Source of the DNA: JADHLK01 sp038131695
GTDB lineage: Bacteria; Pseudomonadota; Alphaproteobacteria; Puniceispirillales; Puniceispirillaceae
Assembly: GCA_038131695.1 (NCBI GenBank)
Contig: JAYPQA010000026.1
Coordinates: forward strand, 1 to 64,000
DNA length: 64,000 bases
Direction of reading: 5' to 3'
In this document: positions 45,955 through 54,124 of the stretch, piece after piece
Position numbering within the stretch: position 1 is the first letter of the stretch
How the letters are laid out: each line of letters begins with the position of its first letter
Notes under the pieces: model-generated
What the model was told of the DNA's origin: nothing
Databases searched by the model: none
The model's input: the letters and a program-made list of their open reading frames with translations, nothing else
Translations under genes and position numbers: made by a program

Positions 45955-46965
45955 ATGATTATTGACTGCCACGGCCATTACACAACCACGCCGCCACAGG
46001 TCGAAGCCTATCGCAATGCCCAGAAAGAGGCGCTGAAAGCCAATCCGGATCACCTGTTTGAAAAGGGGCATATTGATGTTTCCGATGAGGAAATCCGCGA
46101 ATCAATCGCCCAGAACCAGCTGAAAATGCAGCAGGATCGCGGCACGGATGTGACCATCTTCTCACCGCGCGCCAGCTGGATGGGCCATCATGTCGGCAAT
46201 GCCAGCACCTCACAGGCCTGGACAGAGCAATGCAATGATCTGATCCGGCGGGTCTGTGATATTTTCCCGAATAATTTTGTGCCGGTTTGCCAGCTGCCGC
46301 AAAGTCCGCTGACCCCTATTGAAACCAGCATTGCTGAGCTGGAACGCTGTGTTGAACAGATGGGGTTTGTCGGCTGTAATCTGAACCCGGACCCGTCCGG
46401 CGGTTTCTGGAAGGATGTGCAGCTGGGGGATCGCTACTGGTACCCATTCTATGAAAAAATGGTTGAGCTGGATGTGCCGGCGATGATCCATGTCTCCGGG
46501 GCCTGTCATCACTCGCTGGATACCACGACCAGCTATTATCTGGGGGCAGATACCACCGCCTTTGTGCATTTGATGAGCTCGGATGTCTTTACTGATTTTC
46601 CCGAAATTCGCTTTATCATTCCACATGGCGGCGGGGCGGTGCCCTATCATTGGGGGCGGTTCCGCGGCATTGCCCAGGATCGCGGCCTGGGGGATTTGGA
46701 AGAGCGAGTGCTGAATAATATCTTCTTTGATACCTGCGTCTATCACCAGGACGGGATCGATCTGTTGTTGGAGGTGATACCGACACAGAATATCCTGTTT
46801 GCCTCGGAAATGATCGGGGCGGTGCGCGGGATTGATCCCCGCTCTGGCCATCATTATGACGATACCAAACGCTATATTGACGGTAACAGCCAGCTGAGCC
46901 CGGCTGAGCGCAAGATGATTTTTGAGGATAATGCGCGCCGCGTCTATCCGCGCCTGAAAGTCTGA
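45955..46965 (+). CDS. ligJ: 4-Oxalomesaconate hydratase, LigJ type
   Basis: A 336-residue amidohydrolase-superfamily protein from ATG 45955: MIIDCHGHYTTTPPQVEAYR (His-x-His metal site), GTDVTIFSPRASWMGHHVGN, GFVGCNLNPDPSGGFWKDVQ, VPAMIHVSGACHHSLDTTTS and IRFIIPHGGGAVPYHWGRFR, then ILFASEMIGAVRGIDPRSGH. This is the zinc-dependent LigJ family, distinct from the GalB hydratase of pseudomonads. It hydrates 4-oxalomesaconate to CHA. It lies 34 bases after ligK and ends the cluster. Confidence 0.92.
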   Translation: MIIDCHGHYTTTPPQVEAYRNAQKEALKANPDHLFEKGHIDVSDEEIRESIAQNQLKMQQDRGTDVTIFSPRASWMGHHVGNASTSQAWTEQCNDLIRRVCDIFPNNFVPVCQLPQSPLTPIETSIAELERCVEQMGFVGCNLNPDPSGGFWKDVQLGDRYWYPFYEKMVELDVPAMIHVSGACHHSLDTTTSYYLGADTTAFVHLMSSDVFTDFPEIRFIIPHGGGAVPYHWGRFRGIAQDRGLGDLEERVLNNIFFDTCVYHQDGIDLLLEVIPTQNILFASEMIGAVRGIDPRSGHHYDDTKRYIDGNSQLSPAERKMIFEDNARRVYPRLKV

Positions 46966-47003
46966 TCTGGTTGAAGTCTGATTTGGGGTGCTGGTCAGGC
47001 GCG

Positions 47004-48230
47004 CTAGTCGGTCTCGCGCAGGCTGAGCTGGCGGCCCACCACCGCACCCAGGATGGACAGGCAGACCAGCAGCATTGAGACTGCCATACAGACGGCAAAG
47101 CTGGTCGCCCCGCCAAGGGCAATAACCACTGTTCCCGCAATGCCGCCCGCTGCCATCTGGGCTGCTCCAACCAGCCCGGCCCCGGACCCGGCATGACGGC
47201 CTGAGGCGCGCAGGGCACAGATCATTGAATTGGCAATACAGATACCATTGGACATTCCAAACAAGCCGCAACAGGCAGCCAGCCAGACGGGATGCTGAGC
47301 TCCAAGGAGCCAGGTCAGAACCATCAGGCTAATAGCCCCCATGGAGGCACAAGTTCCAAATACCACCAGCTGTTCAATGCGAATTCTTTGACTGAGGCGG
47401 CGATTGATTATGTTGCCAAACATATACCCAAATGAGGTCATCGAAAACCAAAAGCCAAATTCAGCCGGACCAGCCCCCAGCCGGGCAAATTGATAGGGCA
47501 TGAAACCGGCCATGGAAAAGAAAATGCCAGCCTGCAAGGAAGAAACCATCGCGTGCGAGAGAAAATCTGGCTTGCGAAGAACCGCCAGAAAATTATTGAT
47601 GATGCTCGCCGGGTTCAGCTTGTCAATCGGGTTTTTGTTGGTTTCACGCAGCATATAGAGCAAGAGAACCAGCTGCACCAGACCGGCGGCTGCCGTGATC
47701 ATCATATTGCCGCGCCAGCCAATCAGCTCGGCTGTGACCCCGCCCAGCCCAATGCTCAAAATCGGCACAATCGCCATAATCGCCGTAATGGAGGAGAGCT
47801 GGCGGGCAGCTTCCTGGCGGCCAAAAACATCATTGACGATCACCCGCACCATGACAATAGAACAGGATGCGCCCAGCCCTTGCAGCACACGAAACCCGTT
47901 CAGCCAGGCCATATCCGTTGCCAGAAAGGCCCCGACCCCGCCGAGAAAGTAAAGGGCCGTGCCGAATAGAATGACCGGCTTCCTGCCAATCTTGTCAGAT
48001 AAGGGCCCCGCCACAATCTGTCCCAAGGCTGAGGCCACGAGAAAGCTGGTCAGGACCAGCTGGGCGGCGTCAAAGTTAACGCCCATTTCCTCACGCAGCA
48101 GGGGGATTGCCGGTGCAATGATTGAAAGTGCCAATACCGAAGCGGATGCACATAGCCCCATCAATATAAGCGGCGGTCGCCAGGCTTGCGCACTTGCGCT
48201 GCTGGTCTCTTCGGTGATTTTTATTGTCAT
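47004..48230 (-). CDS. MFS transporter, Bcr/CflA (DHA1) type
   Basis: About 408 residues from ATG 48230 (MTIKITEETSSASAQAWRPP); a start 30 bases further upstream is also open. Twelve helices are expected. The MFS motif A is GPLSDKIGRKPVILFGTALY, and LNGFRVLQGLGASCSIVMVR is the motif shared by Bcr/CflA drug exporters. It ends 38 bases from the convergent ligJ. A role in moving aromatic acids is possible from position, but drug or metabolite efflux is the family norm. Confidence 0.85.
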   Translation of the reverse strand: MTIKITEETSSASAQAWRPPLILMGLCASASVLALSIIAPAIPLLREEMGVNFDAAQLVLTSFLVASALGQIVAGPLSDKIGRKPVILFGTALYFLGGVGAFLATDMAWLNGFRVLQGLGASCSIVMVRVIVNDVFGRQEAARQLSSITAIMAIVPILSIGLGGVTAELIGWRGNMMITAAAGLVQLVLLLYMLRETNKNPIDKLNPASIINNFLAVLRKPDFLSHAMVSSLQAGIFFSMAGFMPYQFARLGAGPAEFGFWFSMTSFGYMFGNIINRRLSQRIRIEQLVVFGTCASMGAISLMVLTWLLGAQHPVWLAACCGLFGMSNGICIANSMICALRASGRHAGSGAGLVGAAQMAAGGIAGTVVIALGGATSFAVCMAVSMLLVCLSILGAVVGRQLSLRETD

Positions 48231-48311
48231 GTAAAACCGGTAAATGTGAATAGGGGGCAATCTAGACTAAGGGGCGGTGAATGGCAAGCCTCATCCAGAG
48301 GCGTGGGCGGA

Positions 48312-49988
48312 TCACAGGCGGCGTGTTCCAAGCCGGGTCAATGTCCGGTTGGCAATCACCACCGGGATGAGGCCGGACAGCACAATCAGCAAGGCGGGCA
48401 GGGCTGCTTTTTCCAGCATCTCATCCTTGGCATATTGATAGGTCACCGTGGCAAAAGTCTCAAAATCAAAGGGGCGCAACAGCAGCGTCAGGGGCAATTC
48501 CTTCATCACATCCACAAAGACCAGCAGCCCGGCCGCCAAAATGGAAGGGCGCAGCAAGGGCAGGATAACGCCCCAGACAGAGCGGGAAAAATTCTTTCCA
48601 AGAGAGCGGCTGGCCTGCATCATATCCGGCGGCATCCGGCCCAGCCCGTCCTTGATCGCGCCATAGCCGACCGCCTGAAAACGCACCATATAAGCGATGA
48701 TCAGAACGGCCAGCGTGCCGCCCAGAAGCGGCAGGCTCTGCGGGCGCCCGATCATCTGGCCAAACCCTATCCAGGCGCGGTCGGTCAGGCTGGCAAAATA
48801 CAGCACCCCAATCGCCAGAATAGTGCCCGGAAAGGCATAGCCGGTCGCCGAAATAGCGGCCAATACACGCCCGGCCTGGCCCTGTTGATAGCGGCTGACC
48901 ACGCCGATAATCAGGCTGGTGAAAGAAACCGCCAGCGCGGCTGCAAAGGCGACCTCAAAAGTATGGCCAGCAGCCAGCAGCCAATCTGCGGCAATGGCAG
49001 GCCCGGTGGTGTCCAGCCAAAGCATAACCAGCCGCAAAACAGGCAGGAAAAAGCCAAAAAAGACAGGCAGCACACAGACCAGAATACAGAGAAAAGCAAA
49101 GCCCGGCGGGGCGGTGATGCGCGGCACGCCAAAGGCTGAGGCCCCCTGTTCGCCATAGGCCCGCCGGGCCCGGGCATAATTTTCCGTCAGCAGCAAAATC
49201 AGAATCAGCACAAAGGCAAAGAGCGCTATCTGGGCCGCCGCCGGCATATTATTCATCCCCAGCCAGACATTGAAAATGCCCAGCGTCAGGGTTTCCAGGG
49301 CAAAATAATCCACCGTTCCGAAATCAGAGACCACCTCCATCAAAACCAGCGACAGGCCCGCGATCACAGCTGGCCGTGCCAGCGGCAACCCGACTGAGCC
49401 GAACAGAGACTTGCCGGACAGGCTGGCCGCTTCAAACAGGCGGCGCGAGGTTTGCGCAAAGGCGGTGCGGCTCAGGATATAGACATAAGGATAGAGCACG
49501 CATCCCATCATCAGGATCGCCCCGCCTGCTGAGCGCACCTCCGGAAACCAGTAATCACGGGCGGATTGCCAGCCAAAAGCCGCCCGCAGCAAAGTCTGGA
49601 CCGGCCCGGCATATTCCAGAAAATCAGTATAGGTATAGGCAATTAGATAGGCCGGCATCGCCAGCGGCAAGACCAGCATCCAGCTGAGCAGGCCGCGGCC
49701 GGGAAAATCATAGCGGCTGACCAGCCAGGCCGTGCTGACCCCGAACAAAGTGGCCATGACACCCACCCCGAACATCAGCAGCAGCGTATTGCCCAGGTAG
49801 CGCAGCAGCACCGTTTCCAGCAAATGGCCCAGCAGCCCCTGATTATCCCCCAGGGCGGCCAGCGCGATAAACAGCATGGGCAGCGTGATCAGCACGCACA
49901 GCCCCATTTGCAGCAGCGACCAGCCATGGCCGGGGGGCAGTCCGGTGCGGCGCATCAATAATCTGTCTGGCAACAGGGAGACAAGCAT
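48312..49988 (-). CDS. fbpB: Iron(III) ABC transporter permease, FbpB type
   Basis: A 558-residue inner-membrane protein with two repeated permease domains. Each has an EAA-type loop: AAALSGKSLFGSVGLPLARP in the first half and QASRSLGKNFSRSVWGVILP in the second. Twelve or so helices are visible, for example MGLCVLITLPMLFIALAALG and FPGRGLLSWMLVLPLAMPAY. The duplicated form is typical of FbpB/SfuB ferric transporters. It follows fur by 24 bases. No ATPase gene (fbpC) is next to it. Confidence 0.88.
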   Translation of the reverse strand: MLVSLLPDRLLMRRTGLPPGHGWSLLQMGLCVLITLPMLFIALAALGDNQGLLGHLLETVLLRYLGNTLLLMFGVGVMATLFGVSTAWLVSRYDFPGRGLLSWMLVLPLAMPAYLIAYTYTDFLEYAGPVQTLLRAAFGWQSARDYWFPEVRSAGGAILMMGCVLYPYVYILSRTAFAQTSRRLFEAASLSGKSLFGSVGLPLARPAVIAGLSLVLMEVVSDFGTVDYFALETLTLGIFNVWLGMNNMPAAAQIALFAFVLILILLLTENYARARRAYGEQGASAFGVPRITAPPGFAFLCILVCVLPVFFGFFLPVLRLVMLWLDTTGPAIAADWLLAAGHTFEVAFAAALAVSFTSLIIGVVSRYQQGQAGRVLAAISATGYAFPGTILAIGVLYFASLTDRAWIGFGQMIGRPQSLPLLGGTLAVLIIAYMVRFQAVGYGAIKDGLGRMPPDMMQASRSLGKNFSRSVWGVILPLLRPSILAAGLLVFVDVMKELPLTLLLRPFDFETFATVTYQYAKDEMLEKAALPALLIVLSGLIPVVIANRTLTRLGTRRL

Positions 49989-50012
49989 TCGTTCTATCTT
50001 TGCCCGCTGGGA

Positions 50013-50417
50013 TCAGCTGTCTTGCTTGCGGCCAAATAGCTCCAGCCGGTGCCCGACAAGCGAGAAGCCCATTTTCTCGGCGATGCGTTCTTTCAACTGT
50101 TCCAGCTCTGCATCATGGAATTCATGTATTTCCCCACTATCCAGATCAACCAGATGGTCATGATGCTCGCCGGCTGCCTCATAGCGGGCGCGCCCATCGC
50201 CGATTTCCAGCTTTTCGATCACGCCGGCCTGCTCCAGAATGGCAACCGTGCGATAGATAGTGGCCAGCGAGATAGAGCTGTCAATCTCATTGGCCCGCCG
50301 GTAGATGGTATCCACATCGGGGTGATCATCCGCCTCATCGATCAGCTGGGCAATCACCAGCCTCTGGCTGGTCATGCGCAGGCCGGCTTGCTGGCATTTT
50401 TGCAGTATTTCCTGCAT
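50013..50417 (-). CDS. fur: Fur-family metal-responsive repressor
   Basis: A 134-residue regulator: MQEILQKCQQAGLRMTSQRL, DTIYRRANEIDSSISLATIY then RTVAILEQAGVIEKLEIGDG (DNA-binding helix) and the metal-binding segment GEHHDHLVDLDSGEIHEFHD. It lacks the C-terminal CxxC pairs, as alphaproteobacterial Fur/Mur proteins do. Whether it senses iron or manganese cannot be told from sequence, but its place between fbpA and fbpB and the Fur-box-like site upstream of fbpA support iron control. Confidence 0.87.
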   Translation of the reverse strand: MQEILQKCQQAGLRMTSQRLVIAQLIDEADDHPDVDTIYRRANEIDSSISLATIYRTVAILEQAGVIEKLEIGDGRARYEAAGEHHDHLVDLDSGEIHEFHDAELEQLKERIAEKMGFSLVGHRLELFGRKQDS

Positions 50418-50449
50418 GGATCGGGGTGCTCCTGTCCGGTTGGGCTGTC

Positions 50450-50482
50450 GGGGCTATCGGCAATCTTGCCAATTATCGCCCC
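50450..50482 (-). promoter_or_regulatory. Imperfect hairpin between fbpA and fur
   Basis: On the minus-strand transcript GGGGC and GCCCC pair at the base and GGCA/TGCC at the tip (loop AGAT), with unpaired bases between. There is no U-run after it, so it is not a standard terminator. It may stabilise the fbpA message or reduce read-through into fur-fbpB, as is common after binding-protein genes. Confidence 0.35.
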
Positions 50483-50500
50483 ATTTCACAAGCCTTGCGG

Positions 50501-51607
50501 CTACCAGCCGGTCTGATTGATGATCCTTTGGGCAACAGGGGACAGCGCGGCAATGCGGGCAATGGGCAGCTGATCCTCTTTTGTCTGGCCCCATTGTGCC
50601 AGCTCTGCGGGCAGCGGAACCGCCGGGGTGACCGGATATTCGTAATTCAGCTTCGCATACAGCATCTGGGCTTCTTCTGAGACAAGAAATTCCAGCAATT
50701 TTTGGGCAGCCGCCTTGTTTCTGGAATATTTGGCAATGCCGCCGCCGGAAATATTCACATGATGGCCACGGTCTGCCTGATTGGGAAAGACCAGCTTTAT
50801 CGCCGCCGCCCATTGCTGCTGTTCTGCTTCCTCAGAGCGCAGCATCACGCCGTAATAATAATGGTTCATGATCGCAACATCACATTGCCCCTGCCAGATG
50901 GCCTTGGCCTGGGCGCGGTCATTTCCTTGCGGCTTGCGGGCCAGATTGCCGACCAGCGCGCGGGTCCATTGCAGCGCCTCTGCCTCGCCATGCGCGGCGA
51001 TAATAGAGGCCAGCAGCGCCCGGTTATAGACATGGCTGCCCTTGCGCGTGCAGATACGCCCCTGCCAGTCCGGCTTGGCCAAATCCTCAATGCGGCTGAT
51101 AGCCCCGTCGGCAACCCGGTCTTTTGACACAGCGAGCACGCGGGCGCGCTTGGAAAAGGCGAACCAATCCTTGTCCGGACTGCGCAAATGGGCGGGAATG
51201 GCGGCCTCCAGCACAGGCGAGCTGACAGGGGCCAGCAGACCCTTTTCAGCATAGACAGATAATCTGGCAATATCCACGGTCAGGATCAGGTCTGCCGGGC
51301 TGGACGGGCCTTCCATCTCCAGCCGCTCGGCCAACCCCTCATTGGCATAGACCATGCGCGTTTCAATGCCTGTGCGGGCGGTGAAAGCCTCCAGAACAGG
51401 CTGGACCAAAAAGGGCTGGCGATGTGAATAGATGTTCAAAATCTCAGCTGTGCTAGCCTGAACCTCACCTGCCCGAACCTCACCTGCATGGGCCGCAACA
51501 GACAGCAGCAGCAGAAAAGCGATAACCGGCCGCCCCAGCCAGGAAAAAGGCTGCTTCAGGATGTCAAGCAGGGCGGCTGCCTTTGCCGATAAAAACGCGC
51601 GTTTCAC
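50501..51607 (-). CDS. fbpA: Periplasmic iron(III)-binding protein, FbpA type
   Basis: GTG 51607 (VKRAFLSAKAAALLDILKQP) is chosen because GAGGAAA precedes it and a signal peptide follows (VIAFLLLLSVAAHAGEVRAG). The open frame extends upstream to 51895 but that part holds the promoter. Mature motifs: ILNIYSHRQPFLVQPVLEAF, TGIETRMVYANEGLAERLEM, GRICTRKGSHVYNRALLASI and IMNHYYYGVMLRSEEAEQQQ, whose tyrosines bind Fe3+ in this family, and VNISGGGIAKYSRNKAAAQK. About 368 residues. It delivers iron to FbpB. Confidence 0.87.
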   Translation of the reverse strand: MKRAFLSAKAAALLDILKQPFSWLGRPVIAFLLLLSVAAHAGEVRAGEVQASTAEILNIYSHRQPFLVQPVLEAFTARTGIETRMVYANEGLAERLEMEGPSSPADLILTVDIARLSVYAEKGLLAPVSSPVLEAAIPAHLRSPDKDWFAFSKRARVLAVSKDRVADGAISRIEDLAKPDWQGRICTRKGSHVYNRALLASIIAAHGEAEALQWTRALVGNLARKPQGNDRAQAKAIWQGQCDVAIMNHYYYGVMLRSEEAEQQQWAAAIKLVFPNQADRGHHVNISGGGIAKYSRNKAAAQKLLEFLVSEEAQMLYAKLNYEYPVTPAVPLPAELAQWGQTKEDQLPIARIAALSPVAQRIINQTGW

Positions 51608-51771
51608 TTTCCTCAATCCTCTCTTATAGGGCCTGAACTGTTGGGCCTGAACTCGTGCAGCCCTTCCGGCAGCTCCCCTCTGGCGTGGCCTGATCGTGTG
51701 GTTTCTTTCTGGCGGCTCCTCTTTGGCGGCCCTTTTATCAAAGACCGCTATCGAGACTGATCTGACATCCC

Positions 51772-51799
51772 AGTTTATGCAAATGAGAATGATTGTCAA
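51772..51799 (-). promoter_or_regulatory. fbpA promoter with overlapping Fur-box-like operator
   Basis: TGAGAATGATTGTCA (51784-51798) matches the 7-1-7 Fur consensus TGATAATNATTATCA, and its two arms are complementary at six of seven positions. On the minus strand TTGACA (51799-51794) is a consensus -35 element inside the box, and TAAACT at 51777-51772 is a fair -10 with 16-base spacing. Repressor binding would block RNA polymerase. The implied 5' leader to the fbpA GTG is about 160 bases. Confidence 0.6.
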
Positions 51800-51997
51800 T
51801 ATCGTTCTTAATAAATTTTTTTCTGCTTCACTCTCCTGTAACAAGGCAAGCTGCACTGTAAATGGGATTTTTATCCTTGCCGGTCTGCCAGTCATTGTCA
51901 GCCGGGAGGAGAGGATTTAGAATAAGGCGGGGTTTGGCCAGCCGCGGCGGCCCCATGACAGGATTCTGCGAAATCAATGCAAATCAGGAAACAGCCC

Positions 51998-54124
51998 ATG
52001 CCAAAATCACTTGCCACCGCCCCCTTGCTTGGCCCGGATGGGGATGGTGCGCGCTATTTTGACCGGGAGCTGAGCTGGCTGGCCTTTAATGAGCGGGTTC
52101 TGGCGAACGCGTTTGATGCAAATTTGCCGCTGGGTGAGCGGCTGCGTTTTATTACCATTTCCGCCAGCAATCTGGATGAGTTTTATATGGTGCGGATTGC
52201 CGGTCTGCGCCAGCTGGCCGCCCGCAATTTCAAAATCCTGCCCGAATCAGGTGATCGGCTGGATGAGCTTTTGACGCTGGTCTCCAACCGGGCCGAACAG
52301 CTGAAACGCCGCCAGCAAGAGGTTTTGGGCAAGGTGCTGGACAAGCTGCGCCGGGCCGAATGCAAAATCCTGCCTGCCGCAAAATTATCAGCTGCGGATC
52401 GCGGCTGGCTGGCCGATTGGTATGCGGAAAATCTGCTGCCCTTGCTGGCCCCGACGACGCTGGACCCGGCGCATCCCTTCCCCTTTATCCAGAATCGCGG
52501 CAAGGGGCTCTTGATCCGGATGAACAGCCCGCAGGGGGAGGAAGTGCAATCGGTGGTGCTGCTGCCGGATAATATTGACCGCTTTATCCGCCTGCCGGGG
52601 GCCAGCCTGCGTTTCGTGCCGGTTGAATCTGCCTTGCTGGCTTTTCTGGATATGATTTATCCGGGGTTTGAGCTGGTGGAATCCGGGATGTTTCGGGTGC
52701 TGCGGGATTCGGAAATTGAAATTGATGATGAGGCAGAAGACCTGATCAGCCAGTTTGAATCCGCCTTGCGGGCCAGGCGGCGCGGCAATGTGGTCTCGCT
52801 GGTGATCTCGGACAGTTTTTCAGCAGAGATGCGCCAGCTCTTTGCCCATGAAATGGCCATTGCCCGGGACCGTATCTATATCTCCCCCGGCTATGTCGGG
52901 CTGGGCGATTTTGCCCAGCTTCTGGCCAGCCTGCCGAAAAGCTGTTTTTATCCGCCCTTCCAGCCGCGCTTTCCGCAGCGGATTCTGGATTTCAAGGGCG
53001 ATTGTTTTGCCGCTATCCGCAATAAGGATATTATCATCCATCACCCTTATGAGAGTTTTGATGTGGTGCTGCGCTTTCTGGAACAGGCGGCGCGCGATCC
53101 TGATGTGCTGACCATTCGCCAGACGCTCTATCGCACGACCACCGGCTCGCCGATAGTCAAGGCGCTGATCGCAGCAGCTGAGGCTGGCAAGTCGGTGACC
53201 GCCCTGATTGAGCTGAAAGCCCGTTTTGATGAGGAAAATAATATCCAGCTGGCCCGCGTGCTGGAACGCGCCGGGGTGCAGGTGGCCTATGGTCTGGCGC
53301 ATCTGAAAATTCATGCCAAGCTGTCTTATGTGATCCGGCGCGAGGGCGGCAAGCTGGTCTCCTATACCCATTGCGGCACCGGCAATTACCATCCGCAGAC
53401 AGCGAAAATCTATACCGACTTGTCTTACTTCACCTGTGATCAGCAGATTTGCCGGGATGTCTGGCGGATTTTCAACTATTTGACCAGCCATGTCATGCCG
53501 ACCAAGCTGGAAAAGCTGGTCATCTCGCCAGAGGCGTCGCATGAATGGTTGCTGGAGAAGATAGAAAAGGAAATCACCGCCGCCAAGGCTGGCCAGCCTG
53601 CCGGTATCTGGCTGAAATGCAATGCGCTGGTGGACCGGGATGTGATTGACCGGCTCTATGCAGCCTCAGCAGCCGGGGTGCCGATACATATCATCTCGCG
53701 CGGGGTCTGTTGCCTGCGGCCCGGGGTGGCGGGCCTGTCCGAGACGATCAGGGTTTCCTCTCTGGTCGGGCGGTTTCTGGAACATTCGCGCATTTATGTA
53801 TTTGCCAATGGCGGCCATTTTGGCAGCATCCACAATCTGGTCTATATGTCCTCAGCTGATTTGATGCCGCGCAATCTGCGCCGCCGGGTAGAGACCTTTA
53901 TTCCGCTGGAAAATCCGACAGTGCGCGCCCAGGTCTTGCAACAGGTTTTGGGGGCCAGCCTGAAAGACACCCAGAATTGCTGGCATTTGCAGGCGGATGG
54001 GTCCTATCAAAAAGAGCCGCAGGGGCATTTTTCCGCACATGATTATTTCATGCAAAATCCCAGCCTGTCCGGCCTTGGCAGTTTGGCAGCCGAGCTGGAT
54101 TTGCCGGAACAGGCGGTGCAATGA
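51998..54124 (+). CDS. ppk: Polyphosphate kinase 1
   Basis: About 708 residues. ATG 51998 is preferred over 51977 because AGGAAA lies just upstream. It reversibly makes polyphosphate from ATP. The N-terminal domain reads YFDRELSWLAFNERVLANAF and ASNLDEFYMVRIAGLRQLAA. The phosphorylated His lies in YGLAHLKIHAKLSYVIRREG (about residue 439). GTGNYHPQTAKIYTDLSYFT and SLVGRFLEHSRIYVFANGGH (second His) complete the catalytic site. Intact. It overlaps ppx by four bases. Confidence 0.94.
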   Translation: MPKSLATAPLLGPDGDGARYFDRELSWLAFNERVLANAFDANLPLGERLRFITISASNLDEFYMVRIAGLRQLAARNFKILPESGDRLDELLTLVSNRAEQLKRRQQEVLGKVLDKLRRAECKILPAAKLSAADRGWLADWYAENLLPLLAPTTLDPAHPFPFIQNRGKGLLIRMNSPQGEEVQSVVLLPDNIDRFIRLPGASLRFVPVESALLAFLDMIYPGFELVESGMFRVLRDSEIEIDDEAEDLISQFESALRARRRGNVVSLVISDSFSAEMRQLFAHEMAIARDRIYISPGYVGLGDFAQLLASLPKSCFYPPFQPRFPQRILDFKGDCFAAIRNKDIIIHHPYESFDVVLRFLEQAARDPDVLTIRQTLYRTTTGSPIVKALIAAAEAGKSVTALIELKARFDEENNIQLARVLERAGVQVAYGLAHLKIHAKLSYVIRREGGKLVSYTHCGTGNYHPQTAKIYTDLSYFTCDQQICRDVWRIFNYLTSHVMPTKLEKLVISPEASHEWLLEKIEKEITAAKAGQPAGIWLKCNALVDRDVIDRLYAASAAGVPIHIISRGVCCLRPGVAGLSETIRVSSLVGRFLEHSRIYVFANGGHFGSIHNLVYMSSADLMPRNLRRRVETFIPLENPTVRAQVLQQVLGASLKDTQNCWHLQADGSYQKEPQGHFSAHDYFMQNPSLSGLGSLAAELDLPEQAVQ

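Noticed and set aside
46210..47271. 353-codon minus-strand frame over ligJ and the MFS end
   Set aside because: Spans two real genes in other frames or strands and has no family similarity.
51608..51895. 96-residue N-terminal extension of FbpA
   Set aside because: The extension would precede the signal peptide and covers the promoter and Fur-box region; GTG 51607 has a ribosome-binding site.
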